Source of the DNA: Methanosarcinales archaeon | GTDB taxonomy: Archaea; Nanobdellota; Nanobdellia; Woesearchaeales; CG1-02-33-12 | Direction of reading: 5' to 3' | Assembly: GCA_017610505.1 (NCBI GenBank) | Contig: JAFCBX010000014.1 | Location: forward strand, 1-11,223 | DNA length: 11,223 bases | Shown: positions 5,581 through 11,223 of the stretch, piece by piece | Layout: the number at the start of each line of letters is the position of its first letter | Position numbering within the stretch: position 1 is the stretch's first letter | Notes under the pieces: generated by a model | What the model was told of the DNA's origin: nothing | Databases searched by the model: none | Seen by the model: only the letters and a program-made list of their open reading frames with translations | Translations under genes and position numbers: made by a program

Positions 5581-7641
5581 ATGGCATATGAATTAATCAT
5601 AACCGAGAAGCCAAAGGCCGCAGAAAAGATAGCAAGCGCTCTCGCCGATGGAAAGATGATCAAGGAGTCATACAAAAAGGTTTCATACTACAAAATAACC
5701 CGCGGCAAAAAGGATATTGTTGTTTGCTGTGCTGTAGGGCATTTATTTGGATTAGCAGAAAAAGACAAGAAAGGGTGGGTTTATCCTGTTTTTGATATTG
5801 AATGGGTTCCTTCATTTGAGCAGAATAATGGTGCAAAATTCACAAAAAATTATGTTGATGCAATAAAAAAGGCAAGCAAAGATGCTGATTCTTTTACTGT
5901 TGCATGTGATTATGATGTGGAGGGCGAGCTAATTGGCTTTAATATTTTGAGGTTTATATGCAAGCAGAAAGATGCAAACAGAATGAAGTTCTCAACCCTA
6001 ACAAAGCAGGACTTGATAAATGCATATGAAAAAAAATCAAAAACAATCGACCACGGGCTTGCAAGTGCTGGAGAAACAAGGCATGAGCTTGATTGGTATT
6101 ATGGAATTAACCTTTCAAGAGCACTTACATCTGCTATAAAATCAGCAGGATTTTTTAAAGTGCTGAGCTCTGGGCGTGTCCAGGGCCCTGCCTTAAAGAT
6201 AATAGTTGACAAAGACAAAGAAATAAAGGCTTTCAAGCCAGTTCCATTCTGGCAGATAGAACTAATTGGTGATGTAAAAAAAGGAAAGATAACAGCATTG
6301 CATGAAAAAGACAAGTTTTGGGACAAGAAAAAAGCAGACAAGGTAATGAAAAATGTTAATGATCAAAAGCTTGCAAAAATAAAGGAAGTTAAAAAAACAA
6401 AATTCAAGCAGGCTCCCCCTGTTCCATTTGATTTGACAACAATGCAGATAGAGGCTTACAGGGCATTGAGAATATCTCCAAAAGATGCTCTTGCTATTGC
6501 CCAGGAGCTTTATACATCCGGATTTATTTCATATCCAAGAACATCCAGCCAAAAGCTGCCAAAAGAAATTGGATACAAAAAGATTCTGGAGAAATTATCA
6601 AAGCAAAAAAATTATTCAAGATTGTGCAATGAATTATTAAAAAAAGGGCTTGCGCCAAATGAGGGCAAAAGCACAGATTCAGCACATCCTGCAATTTACC
6701 CAACCGGAATCTCACCAAAAGGGCTTGAAGACCAGGAATTAAAGCTTTATGATTTAATTGTAAAAAGATTCATGTCTGTATTTGCAGAGCCGGCAACAAA
6801 AGAAACAGTTGTTATTAAAATTGACTGCAACAGTGAGATTTTTATTGCAAAGGGAACAACAACTGTTGAAAAGGGGTGGCATGTTTTTTATGAGCCATAT
6901 GTTTCAGGAAAGGAAGAAGAGCTTCCTGCTGTCAAAGAAAATGAAAATGTTAACGTTAAAGAAATAAATATGTATGACAAGGAAACACAACCCCCAAAGC
7001 ATTATACTCCTGCTTCTATAATCAAAGAGCTTGCAAAAAGAAACCTCGGGACAAAGGCAACTCGTGCCCAAATAGTAGATACTTTATTCCAAAGAGGATA
7101 TATAAACGGAAAATCCATAGAAGCAACAGAGCTTGGAATAAGTGCTGTTGAAACTCTTGAAAAATACTGTCCAAAAATATTAGATGAGGAGCTCACAAGG
7201 CACTTTGAAGTGGAAATGAATGAAATAGAAGAAGGAAAGAAAAAGCCGAAAGAAATCCTTAATGAAGCAAAACAGGGATTAAAGGAAATTCTTTCTGATT
7301 TCAAGAAAAAAGAAAAAGATATAGGTGAAGGCTTAAAGGAAGCAACTATTGAAACAAGAAACAAGGAAAGCTTTATTGGAAAGTGTCCTATATGCAAAAA
7401 TGGGAATTTAAGGATTATTTTTTCGAAGAAAACAAAAAAGAGATTTATTGCGTGCGATGCTTATCCAAAATGCAAAACAACATTCAGCCTGCCTCAGAAA
7501 GGGCTTGTAAAATCAGCTGATAAACCATGCCCAGAATGCGGCTATCCAATGGTGATGGTTATCACAAAAGGGAGAAGGCCATGGATTTTCTGCATAAATC
7601 CTAATTGCAAGGGCAAACAAACAGAATCAAAAGATATTTAA
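5581..7641 (+). CDS. topA: DNA topoisomerase I (type IA, archaeal)
   Basis: Relaxes negatively supercoiled DNA by cutting one strand through a 5'-phosphotyrosine and passing the other strand. The 686 residues cover a full type IA core plus zinc ribbons. The N-terminal TOPRIM domain has the catalytic Glu in IITEKP (6-11) and CDYDVEGELIG (109-119, the DxDxE metal site). The active-site Tyr is Tyr318 in GFISYPRTSS. Other family blocks are SSGRVQGPAL (196-205), DSAHPAIYPTG (366-376) and KATRAQIVDTLFQRGYI (492-508). Two C-terminal C4 zinc ribbons follow: Cys602/605/625/631 and Cys650/653/671/676. There is no helicase domain, so it is not reverse gyrase. The ATG at 5581 gives the standard MAYELIITEKPKAA start. 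The protease gene follows 26 bases after the stop and may be cotranscribed. Confidence 0.95.
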   Translation: MAYELIITEKPKAAEKIASALADGKMIKESYKKVSYYKITRGKKDIVVCCAVGHLFGLAEKDKKGWVYPVFDIEWVPSFEQNNGAKFTKNYVDAIKKASKDADSFTVACDYDVEGELIGFNILRFICKQKDANRMKFSTLTKQDLINAYEKKSKTIDHGLASAGETRHELDWYYGINLSRALTSAIKSAGFFKVLSSGRVQGPALKIIVDKDKEIKAFKPVPFWQIELIGDVKKGKITALHEKDKFWDKKKADKVMKNVNDQKLAKIKEVKKTKFKQAPPVPFDLTTMQIEAYRALRISPKDALAIAQELYTSGFISYPRTSSQKLPKEIGYKKILEKLSKQKNYSRLCNELLKKGLAPNEGKSTDSAHPAIYPTGISPKGLEDQELKLYDLIVKRFMSVFAEPATKETVVIKIDCNSEIFIAKGTTTVEKGWHVFYEPYVSGKEEELPAVKENENVNVKEINMYDKETQPPKHYTPASIIKELAKRNLGTKATRAQIVDTLFQRGYINGKSIEATELGISAVETLEKYCPKILDEELTRHFEVEMNEIEEGKKKPKEILNEAKQGLKEILSDFKKKEKDIGEGLKEATIETRNKESFIGKCPICKNGNLRIIFSKKTKKRFIACDAYPKCKTTFSLPQKGLVKSADKPCPECGYPMVMVITKGRRPWIFCINPNCKGKQTESKDI

Positions 7642-7667
7642 TTACTAATTTATTCTTTATTGTCATA

Positions 7668-9437
7668 ATGATATTAAAATCAAAAGTGGTGTTTCTATTA
7701 ATATTTCTATTTCTAATTCCTGTTTGCTATGCTGGTGTTGGCCACATGCCTTTATTAGCTGTAAGCCAGACAAAGGATGGTTATGAAGGCTCTCCTGCTC
7801 ACCTCTACCTTGAGATAAAGCCTGGAACAGGGCGCGTATTTATTGAAACATACCCTCTAACAAAGCTAGATACCCAAATCTCGACAAGGTTTGCAAGGGA
7901 GATAGCATGTAAATATGTCAATGCTGATTGTGATAACTATGATTTCTTTTATACAATAAGGGCAGAGTCATCCATCATAGGCGGCCCAAGCGCAGGCTCT
8001 GCAATATCTGCACTAACAATTGCAATGCTTGATAACCTGAATATTGATGAGCATATAACAATAACAGGAACAATAAATTCCGGCGGGATTGTCGGGCCAG
8101 TAGGAGGCCTTAAAGAAAAAATAGATGCTGCCTCAGAAATAGAAATAAAAAAAGTGCTGATACCCGCAGGGACAAGATTTTCAAAGGAAAAAAATAATAA
8201 GACAATTGATCTTGTTGAATATGGAAATGAAAAAAACATAATTGTTGTTGAAGTATCTGACATTGATGATATTTTATATGAGCTTACAGGAAAGATAAAG
8301 GAAAAAGTAAATGAAAGCCCTGAAACAAGCCATGAATACTCTAATATCATGAAAATTCTTGGGGAAAGATTATGCAATAAGAGCCATGAGTTAAAAAAAG
8401 AATTTGAAAACTTAAAAAAAAGGGAACTGGATGAGAATCTTATCAAAATAGAGGAAAGTGCAAATAATCTAACTAAAAAAGGAGAATCTGCTTTTAATGA
8501 AAACACATTCTATTCTGCTGCAAGCTTTTGTTTTGGGGCAAACACAAAATACAAACAGCTTATTTTTTTAATTCAGGATATGAAAAAGAAAGATGTAGCT
8601 GATGAAATAAAGTTAGTAAGAGAGGAAATAAAAGATTTTGATTCAAGGCTGCCTTTTAAATATGAAACAATAACTGATCTGCAGACATATGCAATAGTAA
8701 AGGAAAGACTCATAGAAGCAGAATATTATCTTGAGTTAAGCGAGGAACATCTTGGCAAAGGCGAGATGAATAAAAGCATTGGCTCTTTGGCATATGCTAT
8801 TGAGAGGTTTTATAGTGCTAAAGCCTGGAGTGAGTTCTTTAGTAATGAAGGGAAAAAATTTGATTTTAATAAAGAGGTTTTAAGGAGCTCTTGCATGACA
8901 AAGATATTTGAGGCAGAGGAGCGCTACCAGTATGTAATATTATTTTTTCCAAATGTTCTTGCCGATACAAAAAAGGAGATAGACCTTGCTTATTCTGATA
9001 TGGAAAATGAGGATTATGACCTTTGTTTGTTTAAGGCAAGCAAAGCAAAGGCAGAGTCAGACATTATACTTTCTACATTGGGTGTTGAGGAAGAGCATGT
9101 TGATGATCTGCTGGATAAGAAACTGGAAATTGTAGGAAGAAACATTGTTGAGACAACCAAAAAAGGGCTTTTTCCAATAATTGGCTATTCTTACTATGAA
9201 TATGCAAAAAGCCTTAAGGATGATGATAAATACTCTGCTTTATTGTATGCAGAGTATGCCCTTGAATTAAGCAATCTTGATATTTATTTTGATAATAATA
9301 AAAAAACATTTATACCTTATATTGATAAAAGGTTTTTTTCAGCACTTGTTTTAGGAATATTTATTGGGCTTTTGTCAGGACTCTTATTGTTCAGAAGAAA
9401 AAGAGAGCAAGGTTTGTTTATCAAGATTAATAGATAA
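7668..9437 (+). CDS. Membrane-anchored S16 (Lon-type) serine protease without ATPase domain
   Basis: A 589-residue protein of the archaeal Lon-like secreted protease group (COG1750 type). Residues 1-22 form a signal peptide: K4/K6, a hydrophobic core, and a likely cut after CYA. The S16 domain spans about 25-215. Its Ser-Lys dyad is Ser108 in GGPSAGSA and Lys149 in GPVGGLKEKIDAA. No Walker motifs exist, so unlike Lon it lacks its own AAA+ unfoldase. Residues 230-550 are mostly helical and charged and resemble no domain I know. One membrane helix (about 556-575) followed by RRKRE should leave the protease outside and a short tail inside. The ATG at 7668 is preferred over a TTG at 7605, which would overlap topA and put residues before the signal peptide. 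It could alternatively act on membrane or surface proteins as a regulator. Confidence 0.88.
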   Translation: MILKSKVVFLLIFLFLIPVCYAGVGHMPLLAVSQTKDGYEGSPAHLYLEIKPGTGRVFIETYPLTKLDTQISTRFAREIACKYVNADCDNYDFFYTIRAESSIIGGPSAGSAISALTIAMLDNLNIDEHITITGTINSGGIVGPVGGLKEKIDAASEIEIKKVLIPAGTRFSKEKNNKTIDLVEYGNEKNIIVVEVSDIDDILYELTGKIKEKVNESPETSHEYSNIMKILGERLCNKSHELKKEFENLKKRELDENLIKIEESANNLTKKGESAFNENTFYSAASFCFGANTKYKQLIFLIQDMKKKDVADEIKLVREEIKDFDSRLPFKYETITDLQTYAIVKERLIEAEYYLELSEEHLGKGEMNKSIGSLAYAIERFYSAKAWSEFFSNEGKKFDFNKEVLRSSCMTKIFEAEERYQYVILFFPNVLADTKKEIDLAYSDMENEDYDLCLFKASKAKAESDIILSTLGVEEEHVDDLLDKKLEIVGRNIVETTKKGLFPIIGYSYYEYAKSLKDDDKYSALLYAEYALELSNLDIYFDNNKKTFIPYIDKRFFSALVLGIFIGLLSGLLLFRRKREQGLFIKINR

Positions 9438-9447
9438 TTTTTGTTTT
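9438..9447 (+). terminator. T-rich terminator after the S16 protease
   Basis: TTTTTGTTTT begins on the base right after the protease stop codon. Such T runs act as archaeal intrinsic terminators, and the next gene lies on the opposite strand only a few bases on. Confidence 0.5.
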
Positions 9448-9451
9448 AAAT

Positions 9452-9709
9452 CTAATAAGCTTCATCATGATGCTTTACATAATGAACAGTTATCAAATCA
9501 TCCTTTACATTAAAGATAATAATGAATGGATCAAGATGTGCCCTTCTGTTGCCCTTTAATACATTCCTTAAAGGTTTATAATGCTCTGGATTTTGCCTTA
9601 TTTCTTTTAGCTTTTTTGTTAATCTTTCAAACGGGCTTTTGTCTTTTCTCTTTAATTTCTTTAATTGCTTCTCAAAAAAGGGTGTAAATTTTATTTTGTA
9701 TTCCATCAT
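9452..9709 (-). CDS. RelE/ParE-superfamily toxin
   Basis: An 85-residue protein of the RelE/YafQ-like toxin fold; members of this type usually cut mRNA on the ribosome. Evidence includes the basic N-terminal helices (FEKQLKKLKRKD, residues 12-23), the core PLRNVLKGNRRAHLDPFIIIFNV (46-68) with the two arginines typical of the active face, and the end VHYVKHHDEAY (75-85), where the His and Tyr are the usual catalytic or RNA-contact residues. The first two codons are both ATG. The start overlaps the last base of the upstream RHH gene (TAATG), the classic antitoxin-toxin arrangement. Without structure or assay, RNase and gyrase-poison (ParE) roles cannot be separated, but the HHDEAY ending favours RelE-like RNase. 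Confidence 0.87.
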   Translation of the reverse strand: MMEYKIKFTPFFEKQLKKLKRKDKSPFERLTKKLKEIRQNPEHYKPLRNVLKGNRRAHLDPFIIIFNVKDDLITVHYVKHHDEAY

Positions 9710-9996
9710 TATAAAGCCTTAAAGTATTTATCCATCTCTTTGTCAGATTTCAAAACCTTTCCTTTTCCAGCACTTGCCTCTTTCATACTTTGCTTTACCC
9801 CGGAAATTAGTTTTTTATCACTATAAATAAATCTTTCATTAAAATCCTGGGTTAGTTGCCTTAATTCCTTAAGTTCTTCTCTGATTCCTGTTCTAACTAA
9901 GTCACTAAAATTAGAAAACAAACCATTCTTAACTAGATTCATACTTTCATTATACAGGTTTGTTGGCAGAGATATTGTTATTTTTTTAAATTCCAT
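9709..9996 (-). CDS. Ribbon-helix-helix antitoxin
   Basis: A 95-residue protein with an N-terminal ribbon-helix-helix (CopG/ParD-like) DNA-binding domain. It runs as a strand KKITISLP (4-11), helix A LYNESMNLVKNG (14-25), and helix B FSDLVRTGIREELKEL (30-45). The C-terminal half (46-95) is charged and should wrap the toxin. By family it neutralises the downstream RelE-like toxin and represses their shared promoter as a dimer or larger oligomer. Its TAA overlaps the toxin ATG by one base. AAGGTGG stands a few bases before the ATG, and a BRE/TATA element lies about 40 bases upstream, so unlike most genes here it has a short leader with a Shine-Dalgarno sequence. Confidence 0.88.
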   Translation of the reverse strand: MEFKKITISLPTNLYNESMNLVKNGLFSNFSDLVRTGIREELKELRQLTQDFNERFIYSDKKLISGVKQSMKEASAGKGKVLKSDKEMDKYFKAL

Positions 9997-9998
9997 TT

Positions 9999-10046
9999 AT
10001 ACCACCTTAACACCACTTAGGGAGGTATTAGTATATAAATCTTTTG
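9999..10046 (-). promoter_or_regulatory. Toxin-antitoxin promoter with candidate RHH operator
   Basis: On the minus strand AAAAGA (BRE) precedes TTTATATA (10032-10039), predicting a start near 10010 and a leader of about 14 bases carrying AAGGTGG. Between the TATA box and the start codon, plus-strand ACCACCTTA (10001-10009) and ACCACTTAG (10012-10020) form a direct repeat spaced 11 bp, one helical turn. ATACCACC (9999-10006) and GGAGGTAT (10021-10028) form an imperfect inverted repeat. Repeats of this spacing over the start site are a common operator layout for RHH antitoxins. The promoter call is firm; the operator is inferred. Confidence 0.55.
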
Positions 10047-10089
10047 ATTTTTTGTAATAATAAGCTATTTAGAATTAATGATTATGAAA

Positions 10090-10123
10090 CCCGGGAATGA
10101 AACCCGAAGGCCTCAGTCCCAGG
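10090..10123 (-). other. RNA hairpin 2 (UUCG loop)
   Basis: On the minus strand CCUGGGA (10123-10117) pairs with UCCCGGG (10096-10090), with one U-G pair. After a C-U mismatch, UGAGGCC (10115-10109) pairs with GGUUUCA (10104-10098), with two G-U pairs, around a UUCG loop at 10108-10105. This gives fourteen pairs in all. Confidence 0.6.
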
Positions 10124-10185
10124 AAAAAGAGGTGATTATAAACCTGAGATAAGGGCAAGCCCATATCCCAGGAAAAAGAGGTGAT
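10117..10185 (-). repeat. Two 20-bp direct repeats 49 bp apart
   Basis: The plus-strand sequence TCCCAGGAAAAAGAGGTGAT occurs exactly at 10117-10136 and 10166-10185. Read on the minus strand each copy is AUCACCUC, U5, then the 5' arm of a hairpin. The intervening 29 bases differ, so only the linker and 5' arm are conserved. A shorter direct repeat, ATGAAACCCG (10084-10093 and 10097-10106, 13-bp period), arises partly from the 3' side of hairpin 2. Confidence 0.9.
10143..10172 (-). other. RNA hairpin 1 (CUUG loop)
   Basis: On the minus strand the arm CCUGGGAUA (10172-10164) pairs with UAUCUCAGG (10151-10143) in nine consecutive pairs, one of them G-U. After a U-U mismatch, GGG pairs with CCC around a CUUG loop (10159-10156). 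Confidence 0.6.
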
Positions 10186-10229
10186 AGTTGAAAATAAAGA
10201 TATAGATAAACACCCCCCAAACCCACTTC

Positions 10230-10293
10230 TAACTACTGTATAGTGTAACTACTATATAAAGCTTTCGGTTTTTAAGGATTCTATAGTAGTAAC
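10230..10293. repeat. Three copies of an ACTACT(A/G)TA element flanking the small-RNA promoter
   Basis: TAACTACT occurs at 10230-10237 and 10246-10253, 16 bp apart, between the minus-strand TATA box and the predicted start. A third, inverted copy, TATAGTAGTAAC (10282-10293), lies on the other side of the TATA box and matches GTAACTACTATA (10245-10256) at 11 of 12 positions. Placement around a promoter suggests a regulator binding site; the regulator is unknown. Confidence 0.5.
10253..10268 (-). promoter_or_regulatory. Strong archaeal promoter driving the candidate small RNA
   Basis: On the minus strand CCGAAAG (10268-10262), one spacer base, and TTTATATA (10260-10253) match the archaeal BRE plus TATA consensus almost perfectly. 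The predicted start is near 10230. The next annotated gene in this direction, the antitoxin, starts more than 230 bases further and has its own TATA box, so this promoter needs another product. Confidence 0.7.
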
Positions 10294-10302
10294 ACAATTA
10301 AC

Positions 10303-10312
10303 AAACCGGTTT
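10303..10312. repeat. Perfect 10-bp palindrome AAACCGGTTT
   Basis: AAACCGGTTT is a perfect palindrome in otherwise AT-rich intergenic DNA, about 60 bases before the TtuA-like gene and upstream of its TATA box. It could be a dimeric regulator site. A 10-bp palindrome can also arise by chance. Confidence 0.3.
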
Positions 10313-10340
10313 ATAGACGGGAAAAGCTGAAATCAATAAG

Positions 10341-10349
10341 TATTTAAAT
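10341..10349 (+). promoter_or_regulatory. TATA box of the TtuA-like gene
   Basis: TATTTAAAT is centred about 27 bases before ATG 10372, and no Shine-Dalgarno sequence stands before the ATG. This fits a leaderless transcript and supports the ATG at 10372 over the out-of-frame ATG at 10362. Confidence 0.55.
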
Positions 10350-10371
10350 CTTCTAAAAAATATGAAAGCCT

Positions 10372-11004
10372 ATGTTATGCCAAAAATGTAACAGGGCAAA
10401 GGCAGAGATAAAGCTTCCTTACCTGGGCTTAAGATTATGCAAGGCCTGTTTCTGCAAGCTTATTGAAAGAAGGGTAAAAAAAGAGATAAGGTCAAAAAAT
10501 CTTATTAATGAGAAAGAAAAAATTCTTTTATTGAATAATAACAGCAAGGAAGCAAAAATCTCAGAGCATATAATAAGGGTTGCATACAATAATAGGGTTG
10601 ATTTGTTGAAAGTTAAGATTAATGAGCTTGAGATTGGTTTTTTAAGCAGAGAAGTAAAAGAATCCATAAAAAAGAACAAGATAAAACAGATAATAATTCC
10701 CTGGAATCTTGATGATGAAATAATTTATTTTAGTGAAAATCTTTTCAATAGAGGTGACTTTAAGTACATAGGCAATTTTAAACAAAACAAAATACTTTAC
10801 ATAAAACTTCTGAGAAATGTCCTTGAGAGCGAATGCTTGTTGTTTGCAAAGTGCAGGAAATTTAAGTTTAAAGATAGACCAGAAAAAGACAAACAAAGAA
10901 AAGACATAAAGAAAATGCTGGACAAGATAAACAAAAAGCATGCAGAGACAAAGTTCTCTTTGCTTAAAAGCATAGAGCAGATAATACCTATTATACAAAG
11001 TTAA
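10372..11004 (+). CDS. TtuA/Ncs6-like protein lacking the PP-loop and catalytic cysteines
   Basis: A 210-residue relative of the tRNA 2-thiouridine synthases TtuA/Ncs6, which normally have about 300 residues. It keeps the N-terminal zinc finger (Cys3, Cys6, Cys23, Cys26, followed by F and a basic helix), the WNLDDE block (111-116, normally GHNLDDE), and a C-terminal region that follows the family to LDKINKKHAETKFSLL (183-198). It has lost what makes the family an enzyme. The ATP-binding SGGKDS is replaced by NNNSKE (55-60). The segment with the catalytic CxxC is deleted. The ECPY cysteine is replaced by Arg in DRPE (168-171). The C-terminal zinc finger is absent. The frame is intact, so it is not an obvious pseudogene. 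It may be a tRNA-binding or regulatory paralogue. The alignment is from memory of the family. Confidence 0.7.
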   Translation: MLCQKCNRAKAEIKLPYLGLRLCKACFCKLIERRVKKEIRSKNLINEKEKILLLNNNSKEAKISEHIIRVAYNNRVDLLKVKINELEIGFLSREVKESIKKNKIKQIIIPWNLDDEIIYFSENLFNRGDFKYIGNFKQNKILYIKLLRNVLESECLLFAKCRKFKFKDRPEKDKQRKDIKKMLDKINKKHAETKFSLLKSIEQIIPIIQS

Positions 11005-11025
11005 TCTTAAACACATTCTAAGAAT

Positions 11026-11202
11026 TCAATTTGTTTTAATTTGTGATTTAAAATCACTTGCTAAGCTTCTGAATTGCCCTTTAAGGTGGTTATGGTCTGA
11101 TCTTAGCTGAGCAATTGATATTCCTACTGTGAAGATTGAACCTAAATTGAATATTAATAATCCAATAATTAAGTCTTCAGTAGTCCAGGAACCACTAAAC
11201 AT
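11026..11202 (-). CDS. Small membrane protein, possibly incomplete at the window edge
   Basis: On the minus strand an open frame runs from the window edge to TGA at 11026-11028. From the ATG at 11202 it encodes 58 residues: a short polar start (MFSGSWTTED), one membrane helix of about 20 residues (LIIGLLIFNLGSIFTVGISIA, roughly 11-31), then a charged helix (QLRSDHNHLKGQFRSLASDFK) suited to coiled-coil pairing. Seven more in-frame codons without a stop precede the ATG, so the true start could lie beyond the window. The ATG is preferred because the sequence looks like a natural N-terminus. There is no clear promoter in the 21 bases left. The layout resembles small single-pass proteins common in DPANN genomes; function unknown. 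Its stop is 21 bases from the convergent TtuA-like gene. Confidence 0.6.
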   Translation of the reverse strand: MFSGSWTTEDLIIGLLIFNLGSIFTVGISIAQLRSDHNHLKGQFRSLASDFKSQIKTN

Positions 11203-11223
11203 TGCCCTTAATATCTGAATTAA

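Larger units (their letters stand above)
10084..10230 (-). ncRNA. Candidate structured small RNA with two tandem hairpins and two anti-Shine-Dalgarno motifs
   Basis: Downstream of a strong minus-strand promoter, about 145 bases have no convincing ORF but strong structure. Reading 5' to 3' on the minus strand: a G-rich leader (GGGTTTGGGGGG), then AUCACCUC plus U5 and hairpin 1 (10143-10172), then AUCACCUC plus U5 and hairpin 2 (10090-10123). Both hairpins start with the same arm, CCUGGGA, but their 3' arms differ (UCUCAGG and UCCCGGG) and both still pair, which resembles compensatory change. The loops are CUUG closed by G-C, and UUCG closed by C-G, both known to be exceptionally stable. The strand choice follows from loop identity, from G-U pairs that become A-C mismatches on the plus strand, and from the promoter. 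The start near 10230 is predicted and the 3' end is uncertain. It might instead be a long leader of the antitoxin mRNA. Confidence 0.5.

Noticed and set aside
7605..7668. TTG start for the S16 protease overlapping topA
   Set aside because: It would put 21 extra residues before a clear signal peptide. The ATG at 7668 is preferred.
10084..10152. Small plus-strand ORFs: 22 codons from ATG 10084, 12 codons from ATG 10097, and a GTG-started 20-codon frame at 10181-10243
   Set aside because: They have no convincing promoter or Shine-Dalgarno sequence before their starts, do not agree in frame between the repeat copies, and are better explained by the minus-strand RNA structure.
10078..10164. 29-codon minus-strand ORF (ATG at 10164) running through hairpins 1 and 2
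   Set aside because: Its start codon lies inside the stem of hairpin 1 and it has no Shine-Dalgarno sequence. The low-complexity translation follows from the stems.
10117..10185. Short CRISPR array
   Set aside because: There are only two repeat copies, the unit contains a hairpin arm and linker, and no cas gene or further spacers are present.
10120..10190. C/D box sRNA (GTGAT and CTGA motifs)
   Set aside because: The C box consensus RUGAUGA is not met, spacing between the boxes is too short, and no kink-turn can be drawn.
9452..10371. Mobile element or IS end near the TA locus
   Set aside because: No transposase, integrase, target-site duplication or attachment-type repeat was seen. The hairpins lack the layout of IS200/IS605 ends, and no TnpB is present.
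11043..11057. Inverted repeat GTGATTTAAAATCAC as a terminator
   Set aside because: It lies inside the coding frame of the small membrane protein, and the 5-bp AT-rich stem is weak with no T run after it.

Overview
The window looks like part of a small-genome archaeon of the DPANN type, most like Woesearchaeota or Pacearchaeota. It is AT-rich and tightly packed. It has archaeal promoters (BRE plus TTTATATA boxes about 26 bases before leaderless starts), an archaeal TFS elongation factor tail, an archaeal-style topoisomerase I and a secreted Lon-like protease. The glycolytic enzymes GAPDH and PGK are of the bacterial type, as is common in DPANN genomes. The lineage is inferred from gene content; no marker gene settles it.

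Layout. Bases 1-306 hold the last 20 codons of TFS and a DUF167 gene. Facing them is a lysine-rich coiled-coil membrane protein (307-1473, minus) with a duplicated W-G-I-x-x-F-F-T-E-E segment. A divergent promoter region leads to a flavodoxin (1624-2109), whose stop codon overlaps that of phosphoglycerate kinase. On the minus strand follow PGK, a DUF362 iron-sulfur protein coupled to PGK by an ATGA overlap, and GAPDH. GAPDH has its own promoter and Shine-Dalgarno sequence. Divergent from GAPDH are topoisomerase I (5581-7641) and a membrane-anchored S16 (Lon-type) protease without an ATPase domain (7668-9437). A RelE-type toxin and a ribbon-helix-helix antitoxin follow on the minus strand. The last two genes are a catalytically degenerate TtuA/Ncs6-like protein (10372-11004) and a small membrane protein at the right edge.

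The most unusual part is the 375-base gap between the antitoxin and the TtuA-like gene. On the minus strand it holds a textbook archaeal promoter (BRE CCGAAAG plus TTTATATA). Downstream are two tandem stem-loops, one capped by CUUG and one by UUCG. Both have the same 5' arm but different 3' arms that still pair. Each is preceded by AUCACCUC followed by U5. AUCACCUC is the anti-Shine-Dalgarno sequence at the 3' end of 16S rRNA. I read this as a candidate small RNA presenting two anti-SD motifs; it does not match any RNA family I recognise.

Genes that plausibly work together: GAPDH and PGK catalyse consecutive steps of glycolysis, and the DUF362 ferredoxin-like protein is translationally coupled to PGK. 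RelE and the RHH protein form a toxin-antitoxin pair. TFS and DUF167 are cotranscribed. Other links are only proximity.
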